Positions 54,501 through 62,521 of a stretch of 64,000 nt of DNA are shown here, one piece after another. The notes beneath the pieces were generated by a model that worked only from the letters and a program-made list of their open reading frames with translations, searched no databases and was not told where the DNA came from. The stretch is from positions 1 through 64,000 of the forward strand of contig CAINLJ010000110.1 of NCBI GenBank assembly GCA_903850335.1. The letters are read 5' to 3'. The stretch is from an uncultured Bacteroidia bacterium. GTDB lineage: Bacteria > Bacteroidota > Bacteroidia > Bacteroidales > Prolixibacteraceae. Both the position numbers and the translations under genes were made by a program. Within the stretch, counting starts at the first letter, position 1. Each line of letters opens with the position of its first letter.

Positions 54501-55825
54501 TTAGATGTGTAGAAGAGGTTATGGATCTCTTCACCCAAAAAACAACAAGCAAAGGACTTGAACTGATTTATTATATAGGGAAAGATGTACCTGATCTTAT
54601 TACAGGCGATCAACTTAGGTTAAAACAGGTTTTAATCAACCTGATTAATAATGCCATAAAATTTACTGTCAAAGGCGAAGTTTACCTAAACGTCTCACTT
54701 CAATCAAAATCTGTTATTACAGATGAGGTTGAGCTTAAATTTCAGGTTAGTGATACAGGGATCGGAATTCCGGAAGATAAGGCAGGCAGCCTGTTCGATG
54801 CTTTTACCCAGGTTGATCCTTCCACAACGCGCAGATATGGCGGAACAGGCCTGGGTCTTGCGATATGTGACAGACTAACAAAACTAATGGGAGGAACTAT
54901 AGCTGTTAAAAGCCAGCCCAATGTTGGATCGACATTCACATTTACTATTAAATGCTTGATAGGGAAAGACTTAAAACTAAATTCACTCGAAAAGGAATTA
55001 ATTTTGCCAACAGGAAAGAAAGTCTTGATAATTGGTGAGACTCATAATACCCTCAAAAATCTTAAGACTCTGCTTGAAGACCTTAAACACTCAGCCTGTT
55101 TGGCCTCGTCAGCGACAGAGGCTCTGGAAGTATTAAAGAATACAGGTCCCTTGGAAACATTTGACCTCGTAATAGCGGAGAAGCAAATTCCGGATATGGA
55201 CATTTACAGGTTGGCCGAGGCAATAAAAAATCTGGAAAAGTCGCCCAGGATAATTCTAATAAGTCATGTTGGAGATGGAGACGTCAAAAATATAAGCGAA
55301 ATTTTTGCAGGAGTACTTACCAAACCCATAAAAAAAAGTAAATTGGTAAGTCTTGTAACCAAGATTTTTGAAGATCCACGCAATGTAGAACCTCAGGAAA
55401 TTAAACAAAATCCTTTACTACACGAGTCATTTGCAAAACAATATCCTCTGAATATTCTAATAGCTGAAGACAATTTAATTAATCAGAAACTTATACAGGG
55501 AACTCTCCACAAACTTGGTTATAGCATTACAATTGCAGACAATGGTATACAGGTGCTTCAGGCTTTAAAAATGCAAGATTTCAACTTGATTTTAATGGAT
55601 ATACAGATGCCGGAAATGGATGGTTACGAGGCAACAAAAATCATCCGAAATATGTCATTTAAGAAAAAACCCTATATAGTAGCATTAACTGCAAATGCTA
55701 TGCCGGGAGACAGGGAGGAATGCCTGAGAATCGGAATGGATAATTATTTAAGCAAACCTATGCGGCTTACCGAGATAGTTAATATTCTAATGGGTGTCTT
55801 TGAAAACATCAGTAAAGAAAAATAA
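51596..55825 (+). CDS. Hybrid two-component sensor kinase with propeller sensor and two receiver domains
   Basis: The 1409-residue protein has a signal peptide, a periplasmic two-domain propeller (about residues 25-690, many repeats of the LWIGTxxGGLN type), a Y_Y_Y domain at 730-800, a transmembrane helix at about 803-828, HisKA with the phospho-acceptor His in [16 protein letters not shown] near residue 903, a HATPase domain ([26 protein letters not shown]), and two receivers. Receiver 2 (about 1285-1405) has the normal Asp in [13 protein letters not shown]. Receiver 1 (about 1140-1260) has LVIAEKQIP, with Glu at the phosphorylated Asp position, so it cannot be phosphorylated normally. Unlike classic HTCS there is no AraC-type output domain, so the signal must leave by another protein. 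It lies beside the starch-type locus and may sense its sugars. Confidence 0.92.
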   Translation: MMIKIKYILIFFAQFVTLLAMCQNQQVSFERIGTKEGLSDPNPLCIMQDTHSFIWVGTENGLNRFDGHHFRVFFNDLSDSGSLSNNYVKNLFEDQQGNIWIATHGGGLNKFDRKTNRFKRYLHDPKNPNSLSDNTINKIITDNKGKLWIATSEGVNVFDPETSRFHGFFHKSDKPNSLSDNNVTTAFADSRGNLWFGTLNGGLNRYSFKDSVFTSYQNDPKNKKSISGNTISAIFEDTRHRLWIGTTGNGINLYDYESGDFTVFKNNSDINSLSNNNIQSINEDNDKNLWIGTENGGINIYDSKLNKFRAILHDEIDDNSLTSNSADVITKDKDGNMWVGLFSGGVCLHKKSSEIFSHFRHNATPGSLSNNFVLSILEDHNGDLWIGTDGGGLNRIDKKTGLSTIFKHNSSGNSISGDYIISLAEDENNNIWIGTWGDGLCKYNTKSHIFKSFKHSDNSDSGFTSNNIYDITIAKNGKILIGTHGGGLIILDDKSNQFSSFRNIKNDVTSLSSDEISDILEDKSGNLWIGTFDGGIDLYEPNSRSFIRFNKENKNLDCNSIHHFLEAKSGIIYAGTLSGGLNYYNASEHLFMPVKSNNDFPSQCIYACLEDKEGNIWVSSNKGISCYNPNNQAIRNFSSEDGLQGEIFKPHSAFAGISGTLYFGGINGFNSFSPDKIKNEHYSPSIVLTEFQIFNRSVPISTGINDKSPLAHDISETKSMTLSYKSSVITFGFAALDFAAHENKVYAYKLIGFDKDWNVIASQNSATYTNLDPGEYSLYVKCKSRSGEWSPEIHTIKLIITPPFWLTWWFKIFSFFSFFVILYAIYKIRTKSMNIKRLTLEKMVNERTAQIAHQAEELKELNTELKKQSEELREQKMLENRARQEAEAANNAKSTFLATMSHEIRTPMNGVIGMASLLSETNLTPEQRDYSDTILTCGENLISVIDDILDFSKIESGNMELEEAQFDLLRCVEEVMDLFTQKTTSKGLELIYYIGKDVPDLITGDQLRLKQVLINLINNAIKFTVKGEVYLNVSLQSKSVITDEVELKFQVSDTGIGIPEDKAGSLFDAFTQVDPSTTRRYGGTGLGLAICDRLTKLMGGTIAVKSQPNVGSTFTFTIKCLIGKDLKLNSLEKELILPTGKKVLIIGETHNTLKNLKTLLEDLKHSACLASSATEALEVLKNTGPLETFDLVIAEKQIPDMDIYRLAEAIKNLEKSPRIILISHVGDGDVKNISEIFAGVLTKPIKKSKLVSLVTKIFEDPRNVEPQEIKQNPLLHESFAKQYPLNILIAEDNLINQKLIQGTLHKLGYSITIADNGIQVLQALKMQDFNLILMDIQMPEMDGYEATKIIRNMSFKKKPYIVALTANAMPGDREECLRIGMDNYLSKPMRLTEIVNILMGVFENISKEK

Positions 55826-56002
55826 ATTTACTGAATCAAATAGTCATCTAAAATTCACGAACTATATCAATGCTTTCTTATAATGTGCATATTTTTAAAG
55901 ATATAGATAATGTTCAGTAATGTATATTTATTTACCATTTTGTTAATTTTTATAATCGTGTAAATATTCTATTTCAAAAGGATAATATTTGTAAATATTC
56001 TA

Positions 56003-56010
56003 TACCTTTG
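56003..56010 (+). promoter_or_regulatory. Putative -7 promoter element upstream of the solitary receiver gene
   Basis: TACCTTTG is an exact TAnnTTTG match but lies 98 bases before the ATG. A direct repeat GTAAATATTCTAT (55960-55972 and 55991-56003) precedes and touches it, 31 bases apart. Confidence 0.4.
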
Positions 56011-56108
56011 GGACATTGTTTCGGGATTATTTAAACAGTAAGAATATCAGTTTAAATAGGAAGACCGGGTTTATTTTTCTGAACAATGATTCAAAATAAA
56101 GCTATACT

Positions 56109-56567
56109 ATGTTTTCAGCACCAGAGAAGGTTCATCAGGCAACATTTAATTCGGGAAGTGAATTGGTAGACACAACTTTTGCAGAGCGGTATCCATTGGA
56201 CATACTCATTGCTGAGGATAATTTTGTTAATCAGAAGTTGATAGAAAGGATCCTGATAAGATTAGGCTACAGGACTGAAACTGTTTCTGACGGTGCACAA
56301 GCAGTGAATTCAATTGGCAAATCAAATTATAATGTGATTTTGATGGACGTCAGAATGCCTGAAATGGATGGGCTTGAGGCAACCAGAATGATCCGTAAAA
56401 TGGCCATAAAGCAACCTTACATAATTGCAATGACGGCAAATGTAATGACAAGTGACCGTGAAGAATGTGTACAATATGGCATGAATAATTATATCCCAAA
56501 GCCGATCTGCATGGATGAAGTAATAAGTAAACTCAAAATTGCAGCAGAATACTGTTCGAAAGAATGA
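56109..56567 (+). CDS. Stand-alone response regulator receiver domain
   Basis: The 152-residue protein is a single CheY-like receiver with no output domain. It has the acidic pocket ILIAEDN, the phospho-acceptor Asp in VILMDVRMPEMDG, Thr in MTAN and Lys in YIPKPI. Its sequence follows receiver 2 of the hybrid kinase almost motif for motif (FAERYPLDILIAEDN against [33 protein letters not shown] against [25 protein letters not shown]), so it probably arose by partial duplication of the kinase C-terminus. It may be a phosphate sink or shuttle for the kinase. No HPt protein is seen. Confidence 0.85.
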   Translation: MFSAPEKVHQATFNSGSELVDTTFAERYPLDILIAEDNFVNQKLIERILIRLGYRTETVSDGAQAVNSIGKSNYNVILMDVRMPEMDGLEATRMIRKMAIKQPYIIAMTANVMTSDREECVQYGMNNYIPKPICMDEVISKLKIAAEYCSKE

Positions 56568-56664
56568 AAATTGGGTACAACTCCCTCCTTTTATACCATA
56601 CAATTAAACAACCTTGCGGAGCGAGGTGCAAAATTCTGAAATACCGGTATTCATTTTCCCGGTT

Positions 56665-59445
56665 TTAGGGTCGTTTTATTACCTTCTTAACTGTAGTTTC
56701 ACCATTAACATTTTGTACCTGAACCAGGTAGGTTCCAGATTGAAGGTCTCCAATATAGATATTATTTTCAGCACCCTGAACATTCGAAAGGCGGGATTCC
56801 CTGACTTTAACGCCAGTTACAGAGTAAATGGATAACCATTGAGATCCTGTAACCGATATAACCTTCAAATTGTCAGTCGCCGGATTTGGGCTAATTAGTA
56901 AGTCTTTCTGATTTTTAATCAACGGCACTGCGGTTACAATATTTCCAATGTTCTGCGTCGAATAAAGCCTGTATTCACCCGCTGCAAGCGCCAAAGCCTG
57001 TGATGTTGAAGTTATGTTGATCGTTTTCTGTCCAAAATAATCATACCACGTGCCAGTCTTTTGAAAATCGATAATAGGATTGGCATTTAACACGCCAAAA
57101 TTTCCGACTATCAAAACATTTTCTCCATTAAGATTTAATTTAATCCATTTAATATCAGTCCCTAATGAGGTTGTAAAATCTGTTGTTGAAAAAATCGGAT
57201 AACCTTTTTTCAACTTAAAAAGCTGCGAGAATATTTTATTTAATTGGGCCCTACCAGCATCATCCTTATATTCCCAGTGGATTGGTTTTTCGCCAACACG
57301 ACCATTTACGTTGATTGAAATATCGTAACCAAGTTCTTCAAACTGCCAGATCATCTTGGGGCCAGGAACAGGGATAAAGAGTGCCGCGGTAAGTGCAGCA
57401 CGATTTAAGGCTACCGGGAGGCTTCTAATGTCATAGGTGCCGGATGAATTTCCATAATTCTCACATTGAAACATTATCCTCTCCTCGTCGTGGCTTTCCA
57501 TATATCCCAGTTGACCGGGTTTAGCCCATCCAAGATATTGATAGGATGAGGAAGTGAAGTCAGATTTGCCGGAGTCATTGAATCCCATCGCAGCCTGGGA
57601 GGCATTATAATTAAAGTTTCCCCAAAGCAGAATTCCTTTTTCAAAATTTGCCAGAACAGTTTGTTCCGAATTATCGGCAAAATGTTCGAAAATAACCATC
57701 GTGCCGGGTTTTCGCAGCCAAATCTGATGTGCCATTCGTTCAAGGTTATCTACTCTTGCCTGATCGTAACTTCCACCCCAGTCATTCGGGTCAGGTCTTG
57801 GGGTATTTGAGAATCCTTTAGTAAAGTCAAAGCGAAACCCGTCAATCTTATACTGGCTCATCCAGAACGAGTTGATACTGTCGACAAGCTGTCGTGTAGC
57901 TTCGCTGTCGTGATTGAAATCATATCCCCATTGCAAGGAAGGATTTGCAAAATTGCTCTTCTGATTATACCATGGGTTCTGAGAAGTAGGCCCTGATCCG
58001 CTAAAATAAAGCTGAACGAAGGGGCTTTGGCCGTAGGAATGGTTTAGGACTAAATCCAGGACAGTCGCAATACCTCTTTTATGACATTCATCTACAAGCA
58101 ATTTAAGATCATTCTTGGGTCCATAGTATTTATCCGGAGCAAAATAAAAGGATGGATTATACCCCCAGCTGGAGTTGCCTTCAAATTCATTGACCGGCAT
58201 TAATTCAAGCACATTGACCCCTAATGATTTCAAATAATCAAGATGGCTAGTTACTCCTGCAAAGGAATGAAGAGCGTCAAAGTCCCTGACATGGCATTCA
58301 TAGACAACCATTGTGTCAGGATTTGTAGGGCTGTAATTTGCCACCTGCCAGGCATAAGGCTGCTGGTTTGTTTGGAGGACACTTGTTATGCCCTCAGTTT
58401 TCCCTGCAGGATAAGGGATTAATCCGGGATAAGTGGCAGCTGCGATGTATTTATCATTATCAGGATCAGAAGTTTTTTCGGTGTAAGGGTCAGCAATCTT
58501 AAGTGTACCATCCACAAGGTATTGAAAAGGATATTCTTTGCCAGGTGTGAGATTGGTAATGTCCAGCCAAAAATAATCACCGTCTTTGTTCATCCTTGAA
58601 GTAGAAGAAGGCGTCCAGTTGTTAAAATCGCCAATAACATGAACTGTCGATTTATAGGGTGCCCATAACACAAGTCTTGCCGTTTGTGCATCGACATAGT
58701 TGATTCCTTTCTTTGCTCCTGCAGGACGAGGCAGTGTAACCTGAGAACCTAAAACATTAATAAACACAGAATCTGCTACTACTGCGGATCCGTTTGTGGC
58801 AGTAACTTTTAACCAGTAATCACCCGGTTGAGATGAGTTAAAGGGGTAGGAAATCTGTGTTCCTCCAGGTACCATTGCCACCTGAGCATTATTCTGGAAT
58901 AAACGAATATCGGCTGTTGAACTTGTGGAAGCCTGTAATTGCAAAGCAGTACCAACTGAAAGTAATGTGTTGTGTGTTGGATTTGTAAACGCTACATTGA
59001 GCCCTGAATGATACACATCGACCATAATATCGTTACCGCCGGCTCCTCTGCCTGTTACAGTCTGATCTGCACTACGGAATACAAATGCGATCTTCATTAT
59101 GGTTTCACTTGCAGGAACACCATAAAAGCTCCGGATATCGGGTGAAATATTAAGGGTATACGTATTTGGTGCCGTGCGTGTAAGTTTTGCAGCGGGAACA
59201 TTTGTGGTCCAGGTTGCAATCACATATTTCCAGTCACCCGGACCGGTACTTAAGTTAGTTATAACTCCGGTATGAGCATAAACATCACCAGTATAGTCCT
59301 TTAATCCCGCATCACCCTGAGTGGCATCAAAAGTGATTGTTACCGGGAGATTTTCTATTGGCAAGGCAGGATTGGAACTCACTTGCGCGAAGCCGGGTTG
59401 AAAAGCGGCAAGCAAACTAACTAACAGGTAGATTCGACGTAACAT
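56665..59445 (-). CDS. Secreted GH13 alpha-amylase with type IX sorting domain
   Basis: The 926-residue protein has a signal peptide, an N-terminal Ig-like region (about 25-240), a CBM48-like module (ARLVLWAPYKSTVHVIGDFNNW near 260) and the GH13 barrel, with VLDLVLNHSYGQS, nucleophile Asp540 in FRFDFTKG, acid/base Glu587 in MVIFEHFAD and Asp653 in MESHDEER. Residues 850-926 form a Por-type C-terminal sorting domain (LISPNPATDNLKV, then SGTYLVQVQNVNGETTVKKVIKRP), the signal for export by the type IX machine encoded at 10.8-16.5 kb. It is last in the starch-type locus on the minus strand. GACTTTTG at 59470-59477 (minus strand), 25 bases upstream, is a weak -7 candidate. Confidence 0.95.
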   Translation of the reverse strand: MLRRIYLLVSLLAAFQPGFAQVSSNPALPIENLPVTITFDATQGDAGLKDYTGDVYAHTGVITNLSTGPGDWKYVIATWTTNVPAAKLTRTAPNTYTLNISPDIRSFYGVPASETIMKIAFVFRSADQTVTGRGAGGNDIMVDVYHSGLNVAFTNPTHNTLLSVGTALQLQASTSSTADIRLFQNNAQVAMVPGGTQISYPFNSSQPGDYWLKVTATNGSAVVADSVFINVLGSQVTLPRPAGAKKGINYVDAQTARLVLWAPYKSTVHVIGDFNNWTPSSTSRMNKDGDYFWLDITNLTPGKEYPFQYLVDGTLKIADPYTEKTSDPDNDKYIAAATYPGLIPYPAGKTEGITSVLQTNQQPYAWQVANYSPTNPDTMVVYECHVRDFDALHSFAGVTSHLDYLKSLGVNVLELMPVNEFEGNSSWGYNPSFYFAPDKYYGPKNDLKLLVDECHKRGIATVLDLVLNHSYGQSPFVQLYFSGSGPTSQNPWYNQKSNFANPSLQWGYDFNHDSEATRQLVDSINSFWMSQYKIDGFRFDFTKGFSNTPRPDPNDWGGSYDQARVDNLERMAHQIWLRKPGTMVIFEHFADNSEQTVLANFEKGILLWGNFNYNASQAAMGFNDSGKSDFTSSSYQYLGWAKPGQLGYMESHDEERIMFQCENYGNSSGTYDIRSLPVALNRAALTAALFIPVPGPKMIWQFEELGYDISINVNGRVGEKPIHWEYKDDAGRAQLNKIFSQLFKLKKGYPIFSTTDFTTSLGTDIKWIKLNLNGENVLIVGNFGVLNANPIIDFQKTGTWYDYFGQKTINITSTSQALALAAGEYRLYSTQNIGNIVTAVPLIKNQKDLLISPNPATDNLKVISVTGSQWLSIYSVTGVKVRESRLSNVQGAENNIYIGDLQSGTYLVQVQNVNGETTVKKVIKRP

Positions 59446-59540
59446 ACTGGTTGGGAGTTTATCATATCACAAAAGTCCTACTACTAAGACCGAAATTCTG
59501 ATATAAAGATAATGCAGTAAAAATTAAAAACTGCTGTTAA

Positions 59541-59585
59541 AAATAAAAAAAAGGCTTATCCCCCCGAAACAAGTGGATAAGCCTT
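59541..59585 (-). terminator. Terminator after the SusF-like gene
   Basis: On the minus strand AAGGCTTATCC and GGATAAGCCTT form an 11-base-pair stem, followed by TTTTTTATTTTTA. It lies 16 bases after the stop of the SusF-like gene. The downstream amylase gene would therefore depend partly on its own promoter. Confidence 0.92.
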
Positions 59586-59600
59586 CATATTCATAATAAA

Positions 59601-61445
59601 TTAATTTTTCGTTACAGTAGCCGTAAGAGCAACCGGATCGAAAGTAATTGTATAGTTACCGGCTGTAGCGACAGCAATATTATCACCACCAGGTGATAGC
59701 GCGTTAAGGGCACCACCATAGTTAATATCCCAGCCATCATTAGCCCTGAATTTGAATGATCCAACAGTAAGATTTAGTGTCAGACTAAAAGCATGGATTC
59801 CATCATTCCATCCCATATTGGTATCTGTACTCCAACCTCCCGGAGTGGCATCACCGATCAGGCCCCATCTGTTTGCACTATATGTATAGGCGTTTGGATG
59901 ACTTAAATCGAGTGTCACAGCGTAATCAGATTCAACGGCAACCGGAATATTTGCTGCACCTGCACCTAGTTTTCCATCAGCAGCATCACTACCATAGTTT
60001 ACACTCCAATCGGAAGTTCCCCTGAATTTGAAAGAACCTGTACTTACAAGGTGAATTGGAAGGAAGAAAGTTTTCTTAGCCGGATTATAAGTCATGTTAG
60101 TCTGAGAACCCCATCCTCCAGGAGTGGCATCACCGATAAGACCCCAGGTAGTAGCAACTGCCGTGTAGGTCATAGTTGTTGAATTGGCATTGATTTTATA
60201 ATAGCCTGCAGGAGAATTAAAGTTCCCGCCATTGCCATCGAGTTTTCCGGCACCACCATCACCATAGTTAGGTCCGTTCCAATTGGGCTGAGTTGCAAAT
60301 TTCCACTGGTTTGAGGCATTTGCCAAATAAACATACCCTTCAAGCTTATCACCTGCTGATATTGTACTAATCACCTGAGGTGACTTGTCCGGAGACCAGT
60401 TTGCCAATCCTGAACCAGGATAACTTGCTTCAACATAATCACCAGGAATATTCCAGGTAAGGATGTCCGCAAGAGTTTTGATTACAACATCGGCACCATA
60501 AGCAGTTCCGGCACTGTTTGTCGCATAAGCCCGTACGTGGTAAGTAGTGTTACTTGTAAGACCTGCAAGAGTGGTTACAAATATACCGCTGCCTGTTCCA
60601 CCGTCAATTTTGGAATCTGAGGTAGTCGGATTTGCAGATGCTCCCCATGCAAGGCCTCTGGCTGATATAGTGCCGCCGCCATCATAAGTTACTGTACCTC
60701 CGGAAACTGCAGTTCCTTTAGTAACTGCTGTACCTGCTGAGGTTGTAACAACCGGCATATCCACTAAGGTTGTAAAACTTACTTCAGGTCCGTATCCGGT
60801 ACCTGCTGAGTTTGTAGCATATGAACGAACATAATAGGTCTTGTTTCCTTTTAATGCAGTAAGAGAACTGGCAAAAGGAGCAATACCGTCACCGTCAGAA
60901 GTTTTAGTGCCTGAAATTACGGGATGAAGGTTAAGTCCATAAACGATTCCCTTGGCAGTTACTGCAGCACCACCTGAGTTTGTAACAGCACCGCCACTGG
61001 TAGCTGAATTACCAGTAATTGCAATAATCGGTGCTGTTGTAAGGGTAGGAACTACAGGTAATGTAGTAAACGTAACTTCTTCACCATAGAGAACGTTTCC
61101 TCCGCTTATAGCATAAGCACGTGCATAATAAACAGTTGCATAGGCAAGACCACCAACTTTTACTTTAAAAGTGGCTCCTGAGACCGTACCGGCAAATTTG
61201 ATTTTGTTATTAGCGACAGTTGGAGCTGTAGCGGTGTTATATACTACACCCTCTTCAGAAAGTCCGGATCCTGCTGCAACGACAAATCCAATGATAGTTG
61301 CAGAGTCAGATCTTACGTTTAGCAACTGAGAAGTGGAAATCTTTGGAGATAGTCTCACTTCCGACAAATCCTTTGTACAAGCTCCCAGGAACATGGTTGC
61401 AATAACAAGGACGGCCAATATTCTGTTTAATGTTTTTCTTTTCAT
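59601..61445 (-). CDS. SusF-like surface lipoprotein with fibronectin-type and starch-binding modules
   Basis: I use the ATG at 61445 (MKRKTLNRILAVLVIATMF); the TTG two codons earlier is less likely. The 614-residue protein has a lipoprotein signal (FLGAC near residue 22), then three fibronectin-III-like repeats at about 30-325 (each with a GVVY or ARGLAWG turn and a YYVRAYATNSAGTGYG-type ending), and about three SusE/SusF-type modules at 330-614 marked by WGLIGDATPGGW and SFKFRGTSDWSVNYG. SusF-like proteins bind starch at the surface. The extra fibronectin repeats are unusual compared with classic SusF. It lies 20 bases after susE. Confidence 0.85.
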   Translation of the reverse strand: MKRKTLNRILAVLVIATMFLGACTKDLSEVRLSPKISTSQLLNVRSDSATIIGFVVAAGSGLSEEGVVYNTATAPTVANNKIKFAGTVSGATFKVKVGGLAYATVYYARAYAISGGNVLYGEEVTFTTLPVVPTLTTAPIIAITGNSATSGGAVTNSGGAAVTAKGIVYGLNLHPVISGTKTSDGDGIAPFASSLTALKGNKTYYVRSYATNSAGTGYGPEVSFTTLVDMPVVTTSAGTAVTKGTAVSGGTVTYDGGGTISARGLAWGASANPTTSDSKIDGGTGSGIFVTTLAGLTSNTTYHVRAYATNSAGTAYGADVVIKTLADILTWNIPGDYVEASYPGSGLANWSPDKSPQVISTISAGDKLEGYVYLANASNQWKFATQPNWNGPNYGDGGAGKLDGNGGNFNSPAGYYKINANSTTMTYTAVATTWGLIGDATPGGWGSQTNMTYNPAKKTFFLPIHLVSTGSFKFRGTSDWSVNYGSDAADGKLGAGAANIPVAVESDYAVTLDLSHPNAYTYSANRWGLIGDATPGGWSTDTNMGWNDGIHAFSLTLNLTVGSFKFRANDGWDINYGGALNALSPGGDNIAVATAGNYTITFDPVALTATVTKN

Positions 61446-61465
61446 GAGCAAATATTTTATGACAT

Positions 61466-62503
61466 TTAATTAGTTGGAGTAAAAACTGCCTTCAACGGAG
61501 AAGTTTCCAGATATAGTTTAATATTATACTTACCTGGTGCAATGTTGTCTATATTCTGGCTGTCAGTCTTACCATCATTTTGGTAAAGATTATTCAGATC
61601 ATGACCGGCAGGATTGTAAGCAACGTTTACTGCAGCCCAACTGTTATGAGTACGGAATTTAATACCACCTGCTGTAACAGTCTTAGTAATATTCCAGGTA
61701 TGATCAGTAAAGTTCCAGATCATTTTGGTATCATCGCTCCATCCACCAACAGCATCGCCAATAATTCCAATAGTAACATCTGCGACCTTCATGATCATTT
61801 TTCCTGTATTAATATCAGCAGTTACGTTATAGGCTCCTGCAGGTAGCGCGATAGCAGGTCCGTTTTCTGTTAAAGGACAAGTTACATCTGCGAGAACACC
61901 ACCATATTTTTTGCCATCGTCATTGTTTGTAAGCTGGAAGGGTGTACCATCTGTGTAGATCCAGCCAACATAAACTTTATTATCGGCGGCAGAAACAACT
62001 CCCTGTAATTTTCCAGCTGCAGTAAGGGCAAGTGTAGGTGGTCCATAAGTAGTAACATCCGCAGATTTTACGGCAGAGCTATATACATACGAGCCGGTAC
62101 CACTGCTTAAAGACAATACAGATCTGATCCGGAAATCAAGTGAAGTAACCTGGTCAGCTGGAAATTTCTTCAATAAAATACCATCGAGGTCGGCAACCGA
62201 AATTTTCAGTGAAAGGTCCTGCTTATCGCTGGCAATTGCAATTGGATCTGCAAAACCGGAACCTTTAGCACATGCCTCAAGAAAATAGGTTGTAGATGCC
62301 TTGAAGCCAGGATTTACAGGAGTGCCAACAAATGTCAGCATATTTGTTCCATTGGCTCTTTTAAGTGTCAGATCAGGAACTGTCTGAAGAATCGGAGCAA
62401 CTGGGGAGTCGGAAAGAATAGCCCTTGTCTCATCCTTTTTACAAGAAAACAAAAGTCCGATCAACCCAATGAAAGTTAAATATATAAATATTTTCTTATT
62501 CAT
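61466..62503 (-). CDS. susE: SusE-type starch-binding outer membrane lipoprotein
   Basis: The 345-residue protein has a lipoprotein signal (LIGLLFSC) and the SusE N-terminal domain, recognised by SPVAPILQTVPDLTLKR and FKASTTYFLEAC near residues 33-80. The C-terminal half has two beta modules, the second with IGIIGDAVGGWSDDTKMIWN, the same type as in the next gene. SusE binds maltooligosaccharides at the cell surface in the starch system of Bacteroides. It lies 18 bases after the SusD-like gene and 20 before the SusF-like gene, so the order is susD-susE-susF. Confidence 0.88.
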   Translation of the reverse strand: MNKKIFIYLTFIGLIGLLFSCKKDETRAILSDSPVAPILQTVPDLTLKRANGTNMLTFVGTPVNPGFKASTTYFLEACAKGSGFADPIAIASDKQDLSLKISVADLDGILLKKFPADQVTSLDFRIRSVLSLSSGTGSYVYSSAVKSADVTTYGPPTLALTAAGKLQGVVSAADNKVYVGWIYTDGTPFQLTNNDDGKKYGGVLADVTCPLTENGPAIALPAGAYNVTADINTGKMIMKVADVTIGIIGDAVGGWSDDTKMIWNFTDHTWNITKTVTAGGIKFRTHNSWAAVNVAYNPAGHDLNNLYQNDGKTDSQNIDNIAPGKYNIKLYLETSPLKAVFTPTN

Positions 62504-62521
62504 TTCGCAAAAGTTTTAAAA

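Noticed and set aside
55960-56003. Direct repeat GTAAATATTCTAT as an insertion target-site duplication
   Set aside because: The 18 bases between the copies contain no element and there are no terminal inverted repeats; it is more likely a chance or regulatory repeat.
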